Shown one piece after another: positions 1 through 5,072 of a stretch of DNA of 6,612 nucleotides. The stretch covers positions 1-6,612 of the forward strand of contig CAYUET010000075.1 of the NCBI GenBank assembly GCA_964443875.1, in the 5' to 3' direction. Below the pieces are notes generated by a model. It made no database searches and was not told where the DNA came from. It saw nothing but the letters and a program-made list of their open reading frames with translations. How positions within the stretch are numbered: the stretch's first letter is position 1; every line of letters begins with the position of its first letter. The position numbers and the translations under genes were made by a program. This DNA is from CAYUET01 sp964443875. GTDB taxonomy: Bacteria; Auribacterota; JAFGBW01.

Positions 1-63
1 AATTTATTCGTTTACGGCGTTCCCTCTCTTTATTATGTTACAGAACTGAATGATAAAATCTGA
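1..63 (+). CDS. 3' end of an unidentified upstream gene (partial)
   Basis: The first frame is open from the window edge to a TGA at 61-63 and encodes 20 residues ending VTELNDKI. The composition (NLFVYGVPSLYYVTELNDKI) looks like a natural globular C-terminus, and the stop is followed by AT-rich non-coding-looking sequence before the next gene. The other two forward frames are also open for about 15 codons, so openness alone proves little. I do not recognise the family. The remainder of the gene would lie to the left of the window. Confidence 0.4.
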   Translation, partial: NLFVYGVPSLYYVTELNDKI

Positions 64-134
64 GCTTTTATTTTTATTGAAAAATAGAGAGGCTTGGAAA
101 GCAATCGTTCAATTATGGAAATTTGAGGTTTAAA

Positions 135-677
135 GTGGCACTTCAATTATTTAAAAACTGGTTCAGGAAAACAATGCCTAAACCGCATGCATTTAGAAAT
201 CAAAAGTCTTTGCGCTGGGTTGGGGAAGTTTTGCATAGTCCTAATCTCTGGCATTTGAATCGCCGTTCGGTTTCGGGCGCTTTTGCCGTGGGGATGTTGT
301 GCGCTTTTGTTCCGATTCCGTTTCAGATGGTTCTGGCGGCTTTTTGTGCGATTTTTTATCGTGTCAATCTGCCTGTCGCGACATCGGTTGTCTGGATTAC
401 CAATCCCATTACATATGCCCCTGTTTTTTATCTTTGTTACCAGGTGGGGAGTGTTCTTATGGATAGTCCTCCGAAAATATTCAAATTTGAAATTTCTTTT
501 GAGTGGTTCTCTTATCAGATTTCAGAGATCTGGGAACCCTTGCTTTTAGGCTGTTTTGTTTTGGGGACTGCCTGCGCCGCTTTGAGTTATTTTATAATTA
601 ATCTGCTTTGGAGATGGTTTGTTGTGCGGACGATAAGGAAACGAAAGCTGAGATCCCTTAACCCGGATAGGGCATGA
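135..677 (+). CDS. DUF2062 domain membrane protein
   Basis: This is a small integral membrane protein of the DUF2062 family, whose biochemical role is not established. Hallmarks, numbered from a GTG start at 135 (180 residues), are the PNLWHLNRRSV segment at about 36-46, a hydrophobic stretch with AFVPIPFQM at about 57-65, VWITNPITYAPVFY at about 86-99, and a second strong hydrophobic stretch at about 136-162. The tail is basic (RTIRKRKLR). Start choice: GAGG at 125-128 lies 6 bases before GTG 135, which is better placed than anything before the in-frame TTG at 123. An in-frame ATG at 174 has AGGA five bases upstream. That later start would remove the KNWFRKTMPKP segment, which resembles the usual family N-terminus, so I prefer 135. 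The family call is strong and the exact start is moderate. The next gene lies about 120 bases downstream on the same strand. Confidence 0.88.
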   Translation: MALQLFKNWFRKTMPKPHAFRNQKSLRWVGEVLHSPNLWHLNRRSVSGAFAVGMLCAFVPIPFQMVLAAFCAIFYRVNLPVATSVVWITNPITYAPVFYLCYQVGSVLMDSPPKIFKFEISFEWFSYQISEIWEPLLLGCFVLGTACAALSYFIINLLWRWFVVRTIRKRKLRSLNPDRA

Positions 678-702
678 AAAAAATAACGGGGAAAATTCTG
701 GA

Positions 703-758
703 CATCATCAGTATGATGGATAGAATGTAACCTTTACAAGGATGCCCTGTGACACAGG
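703..758. promoter_or_regulatory. Two short inverted repeats, possible operator region
   Basis: CATCAT (703-708) and ATGATG (713-718) form a perfect 6-bp inverted repeat with a 4-base centre. CCTGTG (746-751) and CACAGG (753-758) form a perfect 6-bp inverted repeat around one base. Neither is followed by a T-run, so they are not intrinsic terminators. Both lie between the DUF2062 stop and the preferred start of the DUF502 gene, where a repressor or activator site would be expected. No regulator family is recognised, and 6-bp arms can arise by chance. Confidence 0.25.
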
Positions 759-798
759 AGTGATTCTGTTCTTTTTTATGGATAAAATCAGGACACTA

Positions 799-1428
799 AT
801 GATCATGCTAAATTTTTTTAAAAATTCATTTCAGCATTTTAAATCCCGGTTACTGATGGGGATTGTAATCCTTGTGCCCATGGGGATTACCTTTCTTTTC
901 CTGGAATTAATATTAAAGCTTGCCTATCAGTTTTCAAAAAATCTGATTCCCAAGGCTTTCTTCGCCGGTGATATTCATGAATATATTATTATGATCTTTG
1001 CTTTATTCATTTTGATTTTGTTGGTGTATTGCATCGGGTGGATGGGAAGTCATTATACCGGGAAAAAAATAATCGGATTTTGGGAGAATTTTTTGTTAAA
1101 GATTCCTGTTGTCAAATCTGTGTACCATGCCTCAAAAGATATTGTAAAAGCCTTTTCCTTTAATACTAATGAAGGGTTTAAGTCAGTTGTGATTGTTGAA
1201 TTCCCGTTACCGGGTCGTTTTGCCTTAGGTTTTTTGACGGGGACGATCATCAATTCATCTCATCAGGTCTTTTACAAGGTCTATGTTCCTACATCTCCCA
1301 ATCCTACCTCCGGTTATTTTATTTTTTACCCTGAGCATGCTGTAAAACCAGCGGAGATGTCGGTTGAGACTGCGCTGCAAACCATTATTTCAGGGGGGAT
1401 TGTCGGCCCTGATACAATAGATCTTTAG
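799..1428 (+). CDS. DUF502 family membrane protein
   Basis: This is a two-helix membrane protein of the DUF502 family, found widely in bacteria and in plants (COV/LCV proteins); its molecular function is not firmly known. From ATG 799 it has 209 residues. The first membrane segment is about 18-38 (MGIVILVPMGITFLFLEL) and the second about 62-82 (YIIMIFALFILILLVYCIGWM). The conserved soluble part carries IPVVKSVYHASKD (about 102-114), FALGFLTG and VYVPTSPNPTSG (about 161-172). Start choice: the frame stays open back to an ATG at 742, which would add MPCDTGVILFFF, but that ATG has only an overlapping AAGG and the extension is unlike the family. AGGA at 790-793 lies five bases before ATG 799. ATG 778 and ATG 805 are also possible. 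The family call is confident. Confidence 0.88.
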   Translation: MIMLNFFKNSFQHFKSRLLMGIVILVPMGITFLFLELILKLAYQFSKNLIPKAFFAGDIHEYIIMIFALFILILLVYCIGWMGSHYTGKKIIGFWENFLLKIPVVKSVYHASKDIVKAFSFNTNEGFKSVVIVEFPLPGRFALGFLTGTIINSSHQVFYKVYVPTSPNPTSGYFIFYPEHAVKPAEMSVETALQTIISGGIVGPDTIDL

Positions 1429-1470
1429 GCCCTTAAAACCGGTTTGAAGTCTCTTTTCATGGGATGGGGT

Positions 1471-1482
1471 TGAAGATCTTCA
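1471..1482. repeat. Perfect 12-bp palindrome
   Basis: TGAAGATCTTCA is its own reverse complement. It lies 42 bases after the DUF502 stop and about 20 bases before the possible -35 box of the leader that follows. A 10-bp palindrome, AAACCGGTTT, sits at 1436-1445. No T-run follows either one, so an intrinsic terminator is not supported. They could be protein-binding sites or chance. Confidence 0.3.
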
Positions 1483-1500
1483 TTATTTTAAAAAAATTAG

Positions 1501-1527
1501 TTGCGTATTTGAAATTTAGAATATAGA
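1501..1527 (+). promoter_or_regulatory. Possible sigma70-type promoter before leader copy 1
   Basis: TTGCGT (1501-1506) and TATAGA (1522-1527) are separated by 15 bases, slightly short of the optimum. The position, just ahead of the repeated leader, matches a TTGCGC/TATATT pair ahead of leader copy 2, which supports both. Transcription from here would read through the leader and the 10-codon ORF into opgG. Confidence 0.3.
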
Positions 1528-1539
1528 TAAGTTATGAGT

Positions 1540-1628
1540 AAAGGGTTTGAAAACTTTTTCAGTTTTCAGAGGTATTGTGATGGTCGGGCCGCCATCCTGA
1601 AATAGTTCTTATTTTAGGAGGTTTAGCC
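1540..1628 (+). promoter_or_regulatory. Repeated structured leader, copy 1
   Basis: Bases 1540-1621 match 4563-4642 almost exactly. Bases 1562-1604 (43 in a row) are identical to 4583-4625, and the remaining differences are a changed hairpin loop and two substitutions near 1605 and 1611. Visible elements are a hairpin with stem TGAAAAC (1548-1554) / GTTTTCA (1562-1568), a hairpin GATGG (1579-1583) / CCATC (1592-1596), and AGGAGG (1616-1621) seven bases before ATG 1629. CCTGAAA (1596-1602) can pair with the upstream TTTCAG (1564-1569) or with TTTTAGG (1612-1618), which overlaps the ribosome binding site. These pairings are read by eye and not energy-tested. It matches no riboswitch class I know. 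It lies upstream of opgG, which it might control. Confidence 0.6.
1580..1600 (+). CDS. Six-codon mini-ORF in leader copy 1 (MVGPPS)
   Basis: An ATG at 1580 opens a six-codon frame, Met-Val-Gly-Pro-Pro-Ser, closed by TGA at 1598-1600. AGAGG at 1568-1572 is placed seven bases upstream as a Shine-Dalgarno-like sequence. The identical mini-ORF and spacing occur in leader copy 2. Adjacent prolines are known to slow ribosomes (EF-P dependent), so a regulatory leader peptide is possible. With identical nucleotides in both copies there is no codon-level evidence of selection, so translation is speculative. Confidence 0.25.
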   Translation: MVGPPS

Positions 1629-1661
1629 ATGAGTCAATCCGTTTCAAAAATGCTTCAATAA
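1629..1661 (+). pseudogene. 10-codon ORF, probable truncated start of a small membrane protein gene
   Basis: ATG 1629 follows a strong AGGAGG and encodes MSQSVSKMLQ before TAA at 1659-1661. Aligned with the start of the intact gene at 4648 (MEKSDSNNSSIL), the DNA similarity continues for about a dozen codons: TCC, TCAAA and CTTCAAT blocks match. One missing base near 1650 shifts the frame and produces the early stop. Restoring that base would give NASII in place of NSSIL, after which the similarity fades. The simplest reading is a decayed or truncated paralogue carrying the same leader. A genuine short leader peptide for opgG is the alternative. Confidence 0.45.
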
Positions 1662-1752
1662 TAGTTCACTTTCCGCATTTTAATTGTTCGATTGTACAGG
1701 TTTCAAAATCGATTTATCTTAAGAATGAAATAACCCTTGATGATGGATTATT

Positions 1753-3306
1753 ATGAAGAATTTTAAACGCATTTTATTTGTTGGTTTATTCTTAGTGCTT
1801 GGCTTTCATCAGAGCATGGCATTGCCTTTCAGGGATAAGGGATGCAAAAATATATCTTTTCAGGATGTGATGGATAAGGCCTGTTCGCTGGCTAAAAAAT
1901 CCCACCAAAAACCCGTCAGAAACGATATTCCGGAATCTTTAATGAAGATCGGGTATGACCAATGGAGGGATATCGCTTATAATCCTGCCAAAAGTCTGTG
2001 GCTCTGTGATGACTTTTCAGTTCAGTTTTTTCACCGAGGGTTTATTTTTCCTGAGGCGGTTACCGTCCATTATGCGGATAAAAAGGGAGTTCAGACCATG
2101 CCGTTTTCTCCTGATCTGTTTCATTATAAAAAAGGGAATTATGGTGATCAGGTCAAGGGAGATATCGGCTTTTCAGGTTTCAGACTACATTATCCGTTTA
2201 AGCGGTCTGATTTTACAGATGAACTTGTTTCTTTCCTTGGCGCCAGTTATTTCAGGGCATTGGGAAGAGATCATTTTTACGGTCTTTCCGCCAGAGGTCT
2301 TGCGGTTAATACGGGTGAAGATATTGGTGAAGAATTTCCTTTTTTCAGGGAGTTCTGGATTATCCGGCCTTCTTCTTTTTCCCGTAAAATTACCGTTTAT
2401 GCGCTTATGGAGAGTGTAAGTCTTACAGGGGCTTATGAGTTTACTATTCATCCTGGTGAACAAACGGTAATGGAGGTGAAATGTACTGTTTTTATCCGTG
2501 AGCCGGTAAGGAAGCTGGGCATTGCACCTCTTACCTCCATGTTTTGTTTTGGGGAAAATTGCGAGGACATGAGAAAGGCTGATTTTAGACCGGAGGTTCA
2601 TGATTCTGACGGTATTTTGCTTCAAACTCAAGCGGGGGAATGGATCTGGCATCCGCTTGTGAATCCTAAAAGAACACTTACAAATTCTTTTTCCGTGGAT
2701 CAGCCCAAAGGCTTCGGCCTTATGCAGAGGGATACGAATTTTGATCATTATCAGGATCTTTACGCCCGTTATGACAGAAGACCCAGCGCATGGGTGACAC
2801 CTCAGGGGGACTGGGGATCAGGACATGTGGAGCTTTTTCAGTTTCCGACTGCGAATGAATATGCTGATAATGTCACGGCTTACTGGGTGCCAAACAAGAT
2901 TTATAAACCCGGTGAGTCACTTCAATTCGCTTACACGCTTTCATGGTGTTCGCCCAGACACAAAAGACCTATGCTGTCCATTGTGGAATCAACCCGTATT
3001 TCCAGGAAGGAAAAACGGATTACGTTTATGATTGACTTTTTGCCTGATGAAAAAAAGAAATCATTGTTTAAAAGAGATTTAACGGCAGATATTCAGCTCT
3101 TTAACGGATATAAACTTTCAGGAAGCCAGATCATTAAAAATCCTGTGACAGGAGGTGTGCGCCTTATGATTCAAATTCGTTTAGATAAAAAAGGATTTTT
3201 GGATGAGGTTGTTCCAGACGAGCTTCCGGCTGTGGATGTCATGGCCTGTATCAAAGATAAAAATGAACGTGTGACGGAAACGTGGAGCTATACTTACCTG
3301 CCTTAA
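1753..3306 (+). CDS. opgG: Periplasmic glucan biosynthesis protein OpgG/MdoG
   Basis: This 517-residue secreted protein belongs to the OpgG/OpgD (MdoG) family, which acts in the periplasm on the beta-1,2-glucan backbone of osmoregulated periplasmic glucans; related OpgD proteins are classed as beta-1,2-glucanases (GH186). An N-terminal signal peptide has basic residues, a hydrophobic core and likely cleavage after SMA at about residue 23. Family segments in order are FLGASYFRALGRDHFYGLSA (about 161-180), the LAPL-like APLTSMFCFGEN (258-269), EVHDSDGILLQ (281-291), RPSAWVTPQGDWG (343-355) and NVTAYWVP (373-380). Length is close to E. coli MdoG (about 511). The ATG has a weak GGA five bases upstream. 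No opgH glucosyltransferase follows; instead there is a terminator and an antiporter gene. OpgD rather than OpgG cannot be excluded by eye. Expression may be influenced by the leader at 1540-1628. Confidence 0.93.
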   Translation: MKNFKRILFVGLFLVLGFHQSMALPFRDKGCKNISFQDVMDKACSLAKKSHQKPVRNDIPESLMKIGYDQWRDIAYNPAKSLWLCDDFSVQFFHRGFIFPEAVTVHYADKKGVQTMPFSPDLFHYKKGNYGDQVKGDIGFSGFRLHYPFKRSDFTDELVSFLGASYFRALGRDHFYGLSARGLAVNTGEDIGEEFPFFREFWIIRPSSFSRKITVYALMESVSLTGAYEFTIHPGEQTVMEVKCTVFIREPVRKLGIAPLTSMFCFGENCEDMRKADFRPEVHDSDGILLQTQAGEWIWHPLVNPKRTLTNSFSVDQPKGFGLMQRDTNFDHYQDLYARYDRRPSAWVTPQGDWGSGHVELFQFPTANEYADNVTAYWVPNKIYKPGESLQFAYTLSWCSPRHKRPMLSIVESTRISRKEKRITFMIDFLPDEKKKSLFKRDLTADIQLFNGYKLSGSQIIKNPVTGGVRLMIQIRLDKKGFLDEVVPDELPAVDVMACIKDKNERVTETWSYTYLP

Positions 3307-3324
3307 TAGTCATGGGTGGATACT

Positions 3325-3364
3325 TTAAGGGGGTACAGTCGAAATATCTCCCTTAATTTTTTTT
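3325..3364 (+). terminator. Rho-independent terminator after opgG
   Basis: TTAAGGG (3325-3331) pairs with CCCTTAA (3350-3356). Two further pairs (a G-T wobble and a G-C) extend the stem to nine, with a 14-base loop. Eight consecutive T residues follow (3357-3364). It lies 18 bases after the opgG stop and would separate opgG from the antiporter gene. Confidence 0.8.
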
Positions 3365-3402
3365 ACTGGAAATAACATGAAAAGCTTTATAGGATTTAAA
3401 TT

Positions 3403-4491
3403 ATGATTGCTGTTTTTCTTATCTCCGGTTTTGTTGTTCTTATCCTGGGGGCCAAGATTCTCGTCAAGGGGGCTTCCGGCCTTGCCTTGAGCATGAAAAT
3501 CAGCCCTCTAGTGGTAGGGCTAACTGTGGTTGCCTTTGGAACCAGCGCTCCCGAAGCCTTTGTGAATCTTCAGGCCGCTTTGGCCGGTAAATCCGATCTC
3601 GGGACGGGCAATGTTGTTGGAAGCTGCATTTATAATCTTTTGTTTGTTCTTGGAATAAGCGCCCTTGTCAAGCCCATCAGGACTCACATGCAGGTGATTC
3701 TTCTTGATACTCCCTTCATGCTCGGGGCCGGAATATTTTTGTATGTCACAGCTCTTTCCTTTGGGAAGATTTCCTTCCCCCTGGCTTTGGGAATGCTGAT
3801 TGCCCTGGCTCTTTATACCTGGAAACTCATTTCAAAATCAAAAATGGAATCCAAAGAGGTACAGACGGAGTTTTTAAACACTTACCCTCCCTCCAAAAAT
3901 GAAATTTTTAAAAATAGTATTTTAACGCTTATAGGGCTTGTTTTGCTTTCGCTGGGTGCGGATTGGCTTGTGGATTCGGCGGTAAAAATTGCAAGGGCTT
4001 TGGGCGTTTCTGAAGTGATGATCGGAATGACCATCATCACCTTCGGAACCACTTTGCCTGAATTTACCTCCAATATCATTGCGGTGAAGGAGGGGCAGGA
4101 TGATATTGCCGTTGGAAATATCATTGGTTCCAATATTTTTAACATTCTTTTTGTGCTAGGACTGACGGGGCTTTTTTCAAAAAATGGAATTCCTTTTGAT
4201 TCCCTGCTGGTCAATTTCAGCCTTCCGGTTATGCTGGGGTCTTTTATTCTCATCTTTCCTCTGCTCTATAATCAGCTTACGATCACGCGTCAGGAGGGGG
4301 CAATTCTGAGTATGGGATACGTTCTTTATTTTACGGGATTGGTTTTAGATGCAAAGGGGATTGTTTCCCTGTCAGGTGCCGGACATTTTTTTCTGTTGGG
4401 ATTAACCCTTATAACCTTATCGGGAATTTATCTTTCCTTTTATTTTTCCAGGAAAAAAAGAAAAGAACAGAGACCAGATTCTAAAAGCTGA
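3403..4491 (+). CDS. CaCA-family sodium/calcium antiporter (YrbG-like)
   Basis: This 362-residue inner-membrane cation/Ca2+ antiporter exchanges Ca2+ (or a related cation) for Na+ or H+. It shows the two inverted alpha-repeats of the CaCA superfamily. The first has AFGTSAPE (44-51, acidic Glu51) followed by GNVVGSCIYN (69-78). The second has TFGTTLPE (213-220, Glu220) followed by GNIIGSNIFN (238-247). Each repeat sits in a cluster of hydrophobic helices, and a hydrophilic loop of about 145-170 joins the halves. The C-terminus is basic (SRKKRKEQR). In the first repeat the usual Asn of GSNIFN is Cys75, which may affect ion coordination. The ATG has AGGA (3391-3394) eight bases upstream. The gene follows the opgG terminator, so it probably has its own promoter, though I see no convincing one. 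The ion specificity is not decidable from sequence. Confidence 0.93.
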   Translation: MIAVFLISGFVVLILGAKILVKGASGLALSMKISPLVVGLTVVAFGTSAPEAFVNLQAALAGKSDLGTGNVVGSCIYNLLFVLGISALVKPIRTHMQVILLDTPFMLGAGIFLYVTALSFGKISFPLALGMLIALALYTWKLISKSKMESKEVQTEFLNTYPPSKNEIFKNSILTLIGLVLLSLGADWLVDSAVKIARALGVSEVMIGMTIITFGTTLPEFTSNIIAVKEGQDDIAVGNIIGSNIFNILFVLGLTGLFSKNGIPFDSLLVNFSLPVMLGSFILIFPLLYNQLTITRQEGAILSMGYVLYFTGLVLDAKGIVSLSGAGHFFLLGLTLITLSGIYLSFYFSRKKRKEQRPDSKS

Positions 4492-4515
4492 AAATATTTA
4501 TTTTGGAATTTAAAC

Positions 4516-4543
4516 TTGCGCTATTGCTCTGGCGCGTTATATT
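4516..4543 (+). promoter_or_regulatory. Possible sigma70-type promoter before leader copy 2
   Basis: TTGCGC (4516-4521) and TATATT (4538-4543) are spaced by 16 bases. Transcription would start near 4550, about 13 bases before the repeated leader, giving a 5' untranslated region of roughly 100 bases for the small membrane protein gene. A similar TTGCGT box precedes leader copy 1. Confidence 0.4.
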
Positions 4544-4562
4544 CTACGATAAAATATCTTAT

Positions 4563-4647
4563 AAAGGGTTTGAAAACTTTCGGTTTTCAGAGGTATTGTG
4601 ATGGTCGGGCCGCCATCCTGAAATAATTCTTGTTTTAGGAGGCGTAC
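4563..4647 (+). promoter_or_regulatory. Repeated structured leader, copy 2
   Basis: This is the second copy of the leader seen at 1540. The stem TGAAAAC (4571-4577) / GTTTTCA (4583-4589) is unchanged while its loop is two bases shorter and differs in sequence, as expected of an RNA hairpin. GATGG (4600-4604) / CCATC (4613-4617) forms a second hairpin. AGGAGG (4637-4642) lies five bases before ATG 4648. CCTGAAA (4617-4623) can pair with TTTCAG (4585-4590) or with TTTTAGG (4633-4639, one G-T wobble), so formation of one would prevent the other. It directly precedes the intact small membrane protein gene, its probable target. It is not a riboswitch class I recognise. Confidence 0.6.
4601..4621 (+). 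CDS. Six-codon mini-ORF in leader copy 2 (MVGPPS)
   Basis: This is an identical counterpart of the mini-ORF in copy 1: ATG 4601, Met-Val-Gly-Pro-Pro-Ser, TGA at 4619-4621, with AGAGG at 4589-4593 seven bases upstream. Its stop codon overlaps the CCTGAAA segment that could pair with the downstream ribosome binding site, so a ribosome translating it would mask that segment. Translation is unproven. Confidence 0.25.
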   Translation: MVGPPS

Positions 4648-4959
4648 ATGGAAAAATCCGATTCAAATAATTCTTCAATTTTAGGAATACTGGTTAGGCT
4701 ATACTGGTTTGCATTCGGGCATGCCCTATTATTGTTTTTCATAATATCCATGTTTGAGCATAAAGTTACCGTGCTTAAATCTATCTTTTACTTTCTTTTT
4801 TTAGGTCTCCTGATTCTTTCCAGGTACATGGACGTAAAATATCTCGATGGGACAAACGCCGAGGGGAATAAACCTGCAACCCTGGAGGATTTTAAAAGTT
4901 TTTTTAAGGTCGTGATTTTTATTTATTCTATAATTCCTATTATCCTTTTTTTGATATAA
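4648..4959 (+). CDS. Small three-helix membrane protein, hypothetical
   Basis: This 103-residue protein of unknown function has three predicted membrane segments: about 12-36 (LGILVRLYWFAFGHALLLFFII), 42-58 (VLKSIFYFLFLGLLILS) and 86-102 (FKVVIFIYSIIPIILFL). Between the second and third is a polar loop, RYMDVKYLDGTNAEGNKPATLEDFKSF, whose RYxDxK, G-T-x-A-x-G and PAT elements look like conserved motifs; similar small hypothetical proteins seem familiar from other environmental bacteria, but I cannot name a family. The start is secure: AGGAGG lies five bases upstream and no earlier in-frame start is better. It carries the repeated leader upstream, and a degenerate relative of its first codons follows leader copy 1. 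It ends in an AT-rich gap, so it is probably a single-gene transcript. Confidence 0.82.
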   Translation: MEKSDSNNSSILGILVRLYWFAFGHALLLFFIISMFEHKVTVLKSIFYFLFLGLLILSRYMDVKYLDGTNAEGNKPATLEDFKSFFKVVIFIYSIIPIILFLI

Positions 4960-4972
4960 ATATTAACCAGCC

Positions 4973-5041
4973 GTTATAGAGATTCTCGTACATCAAAGTT
5001 AAGAGGTCCTTTCTCAGCTTTTGTTGAATCTCTGGAATAAC
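4973..5041. repeat. Imperfect inverted repeat, possible hairpin
   Basis: GTTAT plus AGAGATTC (4973-4985) is mirrored by GAATCTCT (5026-5033) and ATAAC (5037-5041), giving 13 complementary positions interrupted by a 3-base bulge (GGA). The interior is 40 bases and contains a weaker CAAAG / CTTTTG complementarity (4994-4998 / 5018-5023). It lies between the small membrane protein gene and the next gene with no T-run after it, so it is not a classical terminator. It could be a messenger-end structure, a small insertion relic or a binding site. Confidence 0.4.
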
Positions 5042-5072
5042 AATAACCATTGAAAATAATTTTTGATAAAAA

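Noticed and set aside
1441..1500. Possible third, degenerate copy of the leader (GGTTTGAA, then CTTTTCA, then GATGGGG)
   Set aside because: Only scattered short words match, the spacing differs and there is no AGGAGG. Similarity is no better than expected for this base composition.
1430..1500. Rho-independent terminator after the DUF502 gene
   Set aside because: The palindromes AAACCGGTTT and TGAAGATCTTCA are present but no T-run follows either of them.
1540..1628. Known riboswitch classes (c-di-GMP GEMM, fluoride, preQ1, TPP, SAM)
   Set aside because: The leader was compared from memory with their conserved cores. The required motifs are absent; the GATGG segment superficially resembles the fluoride motif but the rest does not follow.
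2185..2748. 187-codon open frame on the minus strand inside opgG
   Set aside because: It is fully covered by a strongly recognised OpgG coding sequence, and its product is basic and low in family-like features, so it is a shadow frame.
3882..4253. 123-codon minus-strand frame in the antiporter gene
   Set aside because: It is antisense to the second CaCA alpha-repeat, whose motifs are unmistakable in the forward frame, and it has no sign of its own initiation region.
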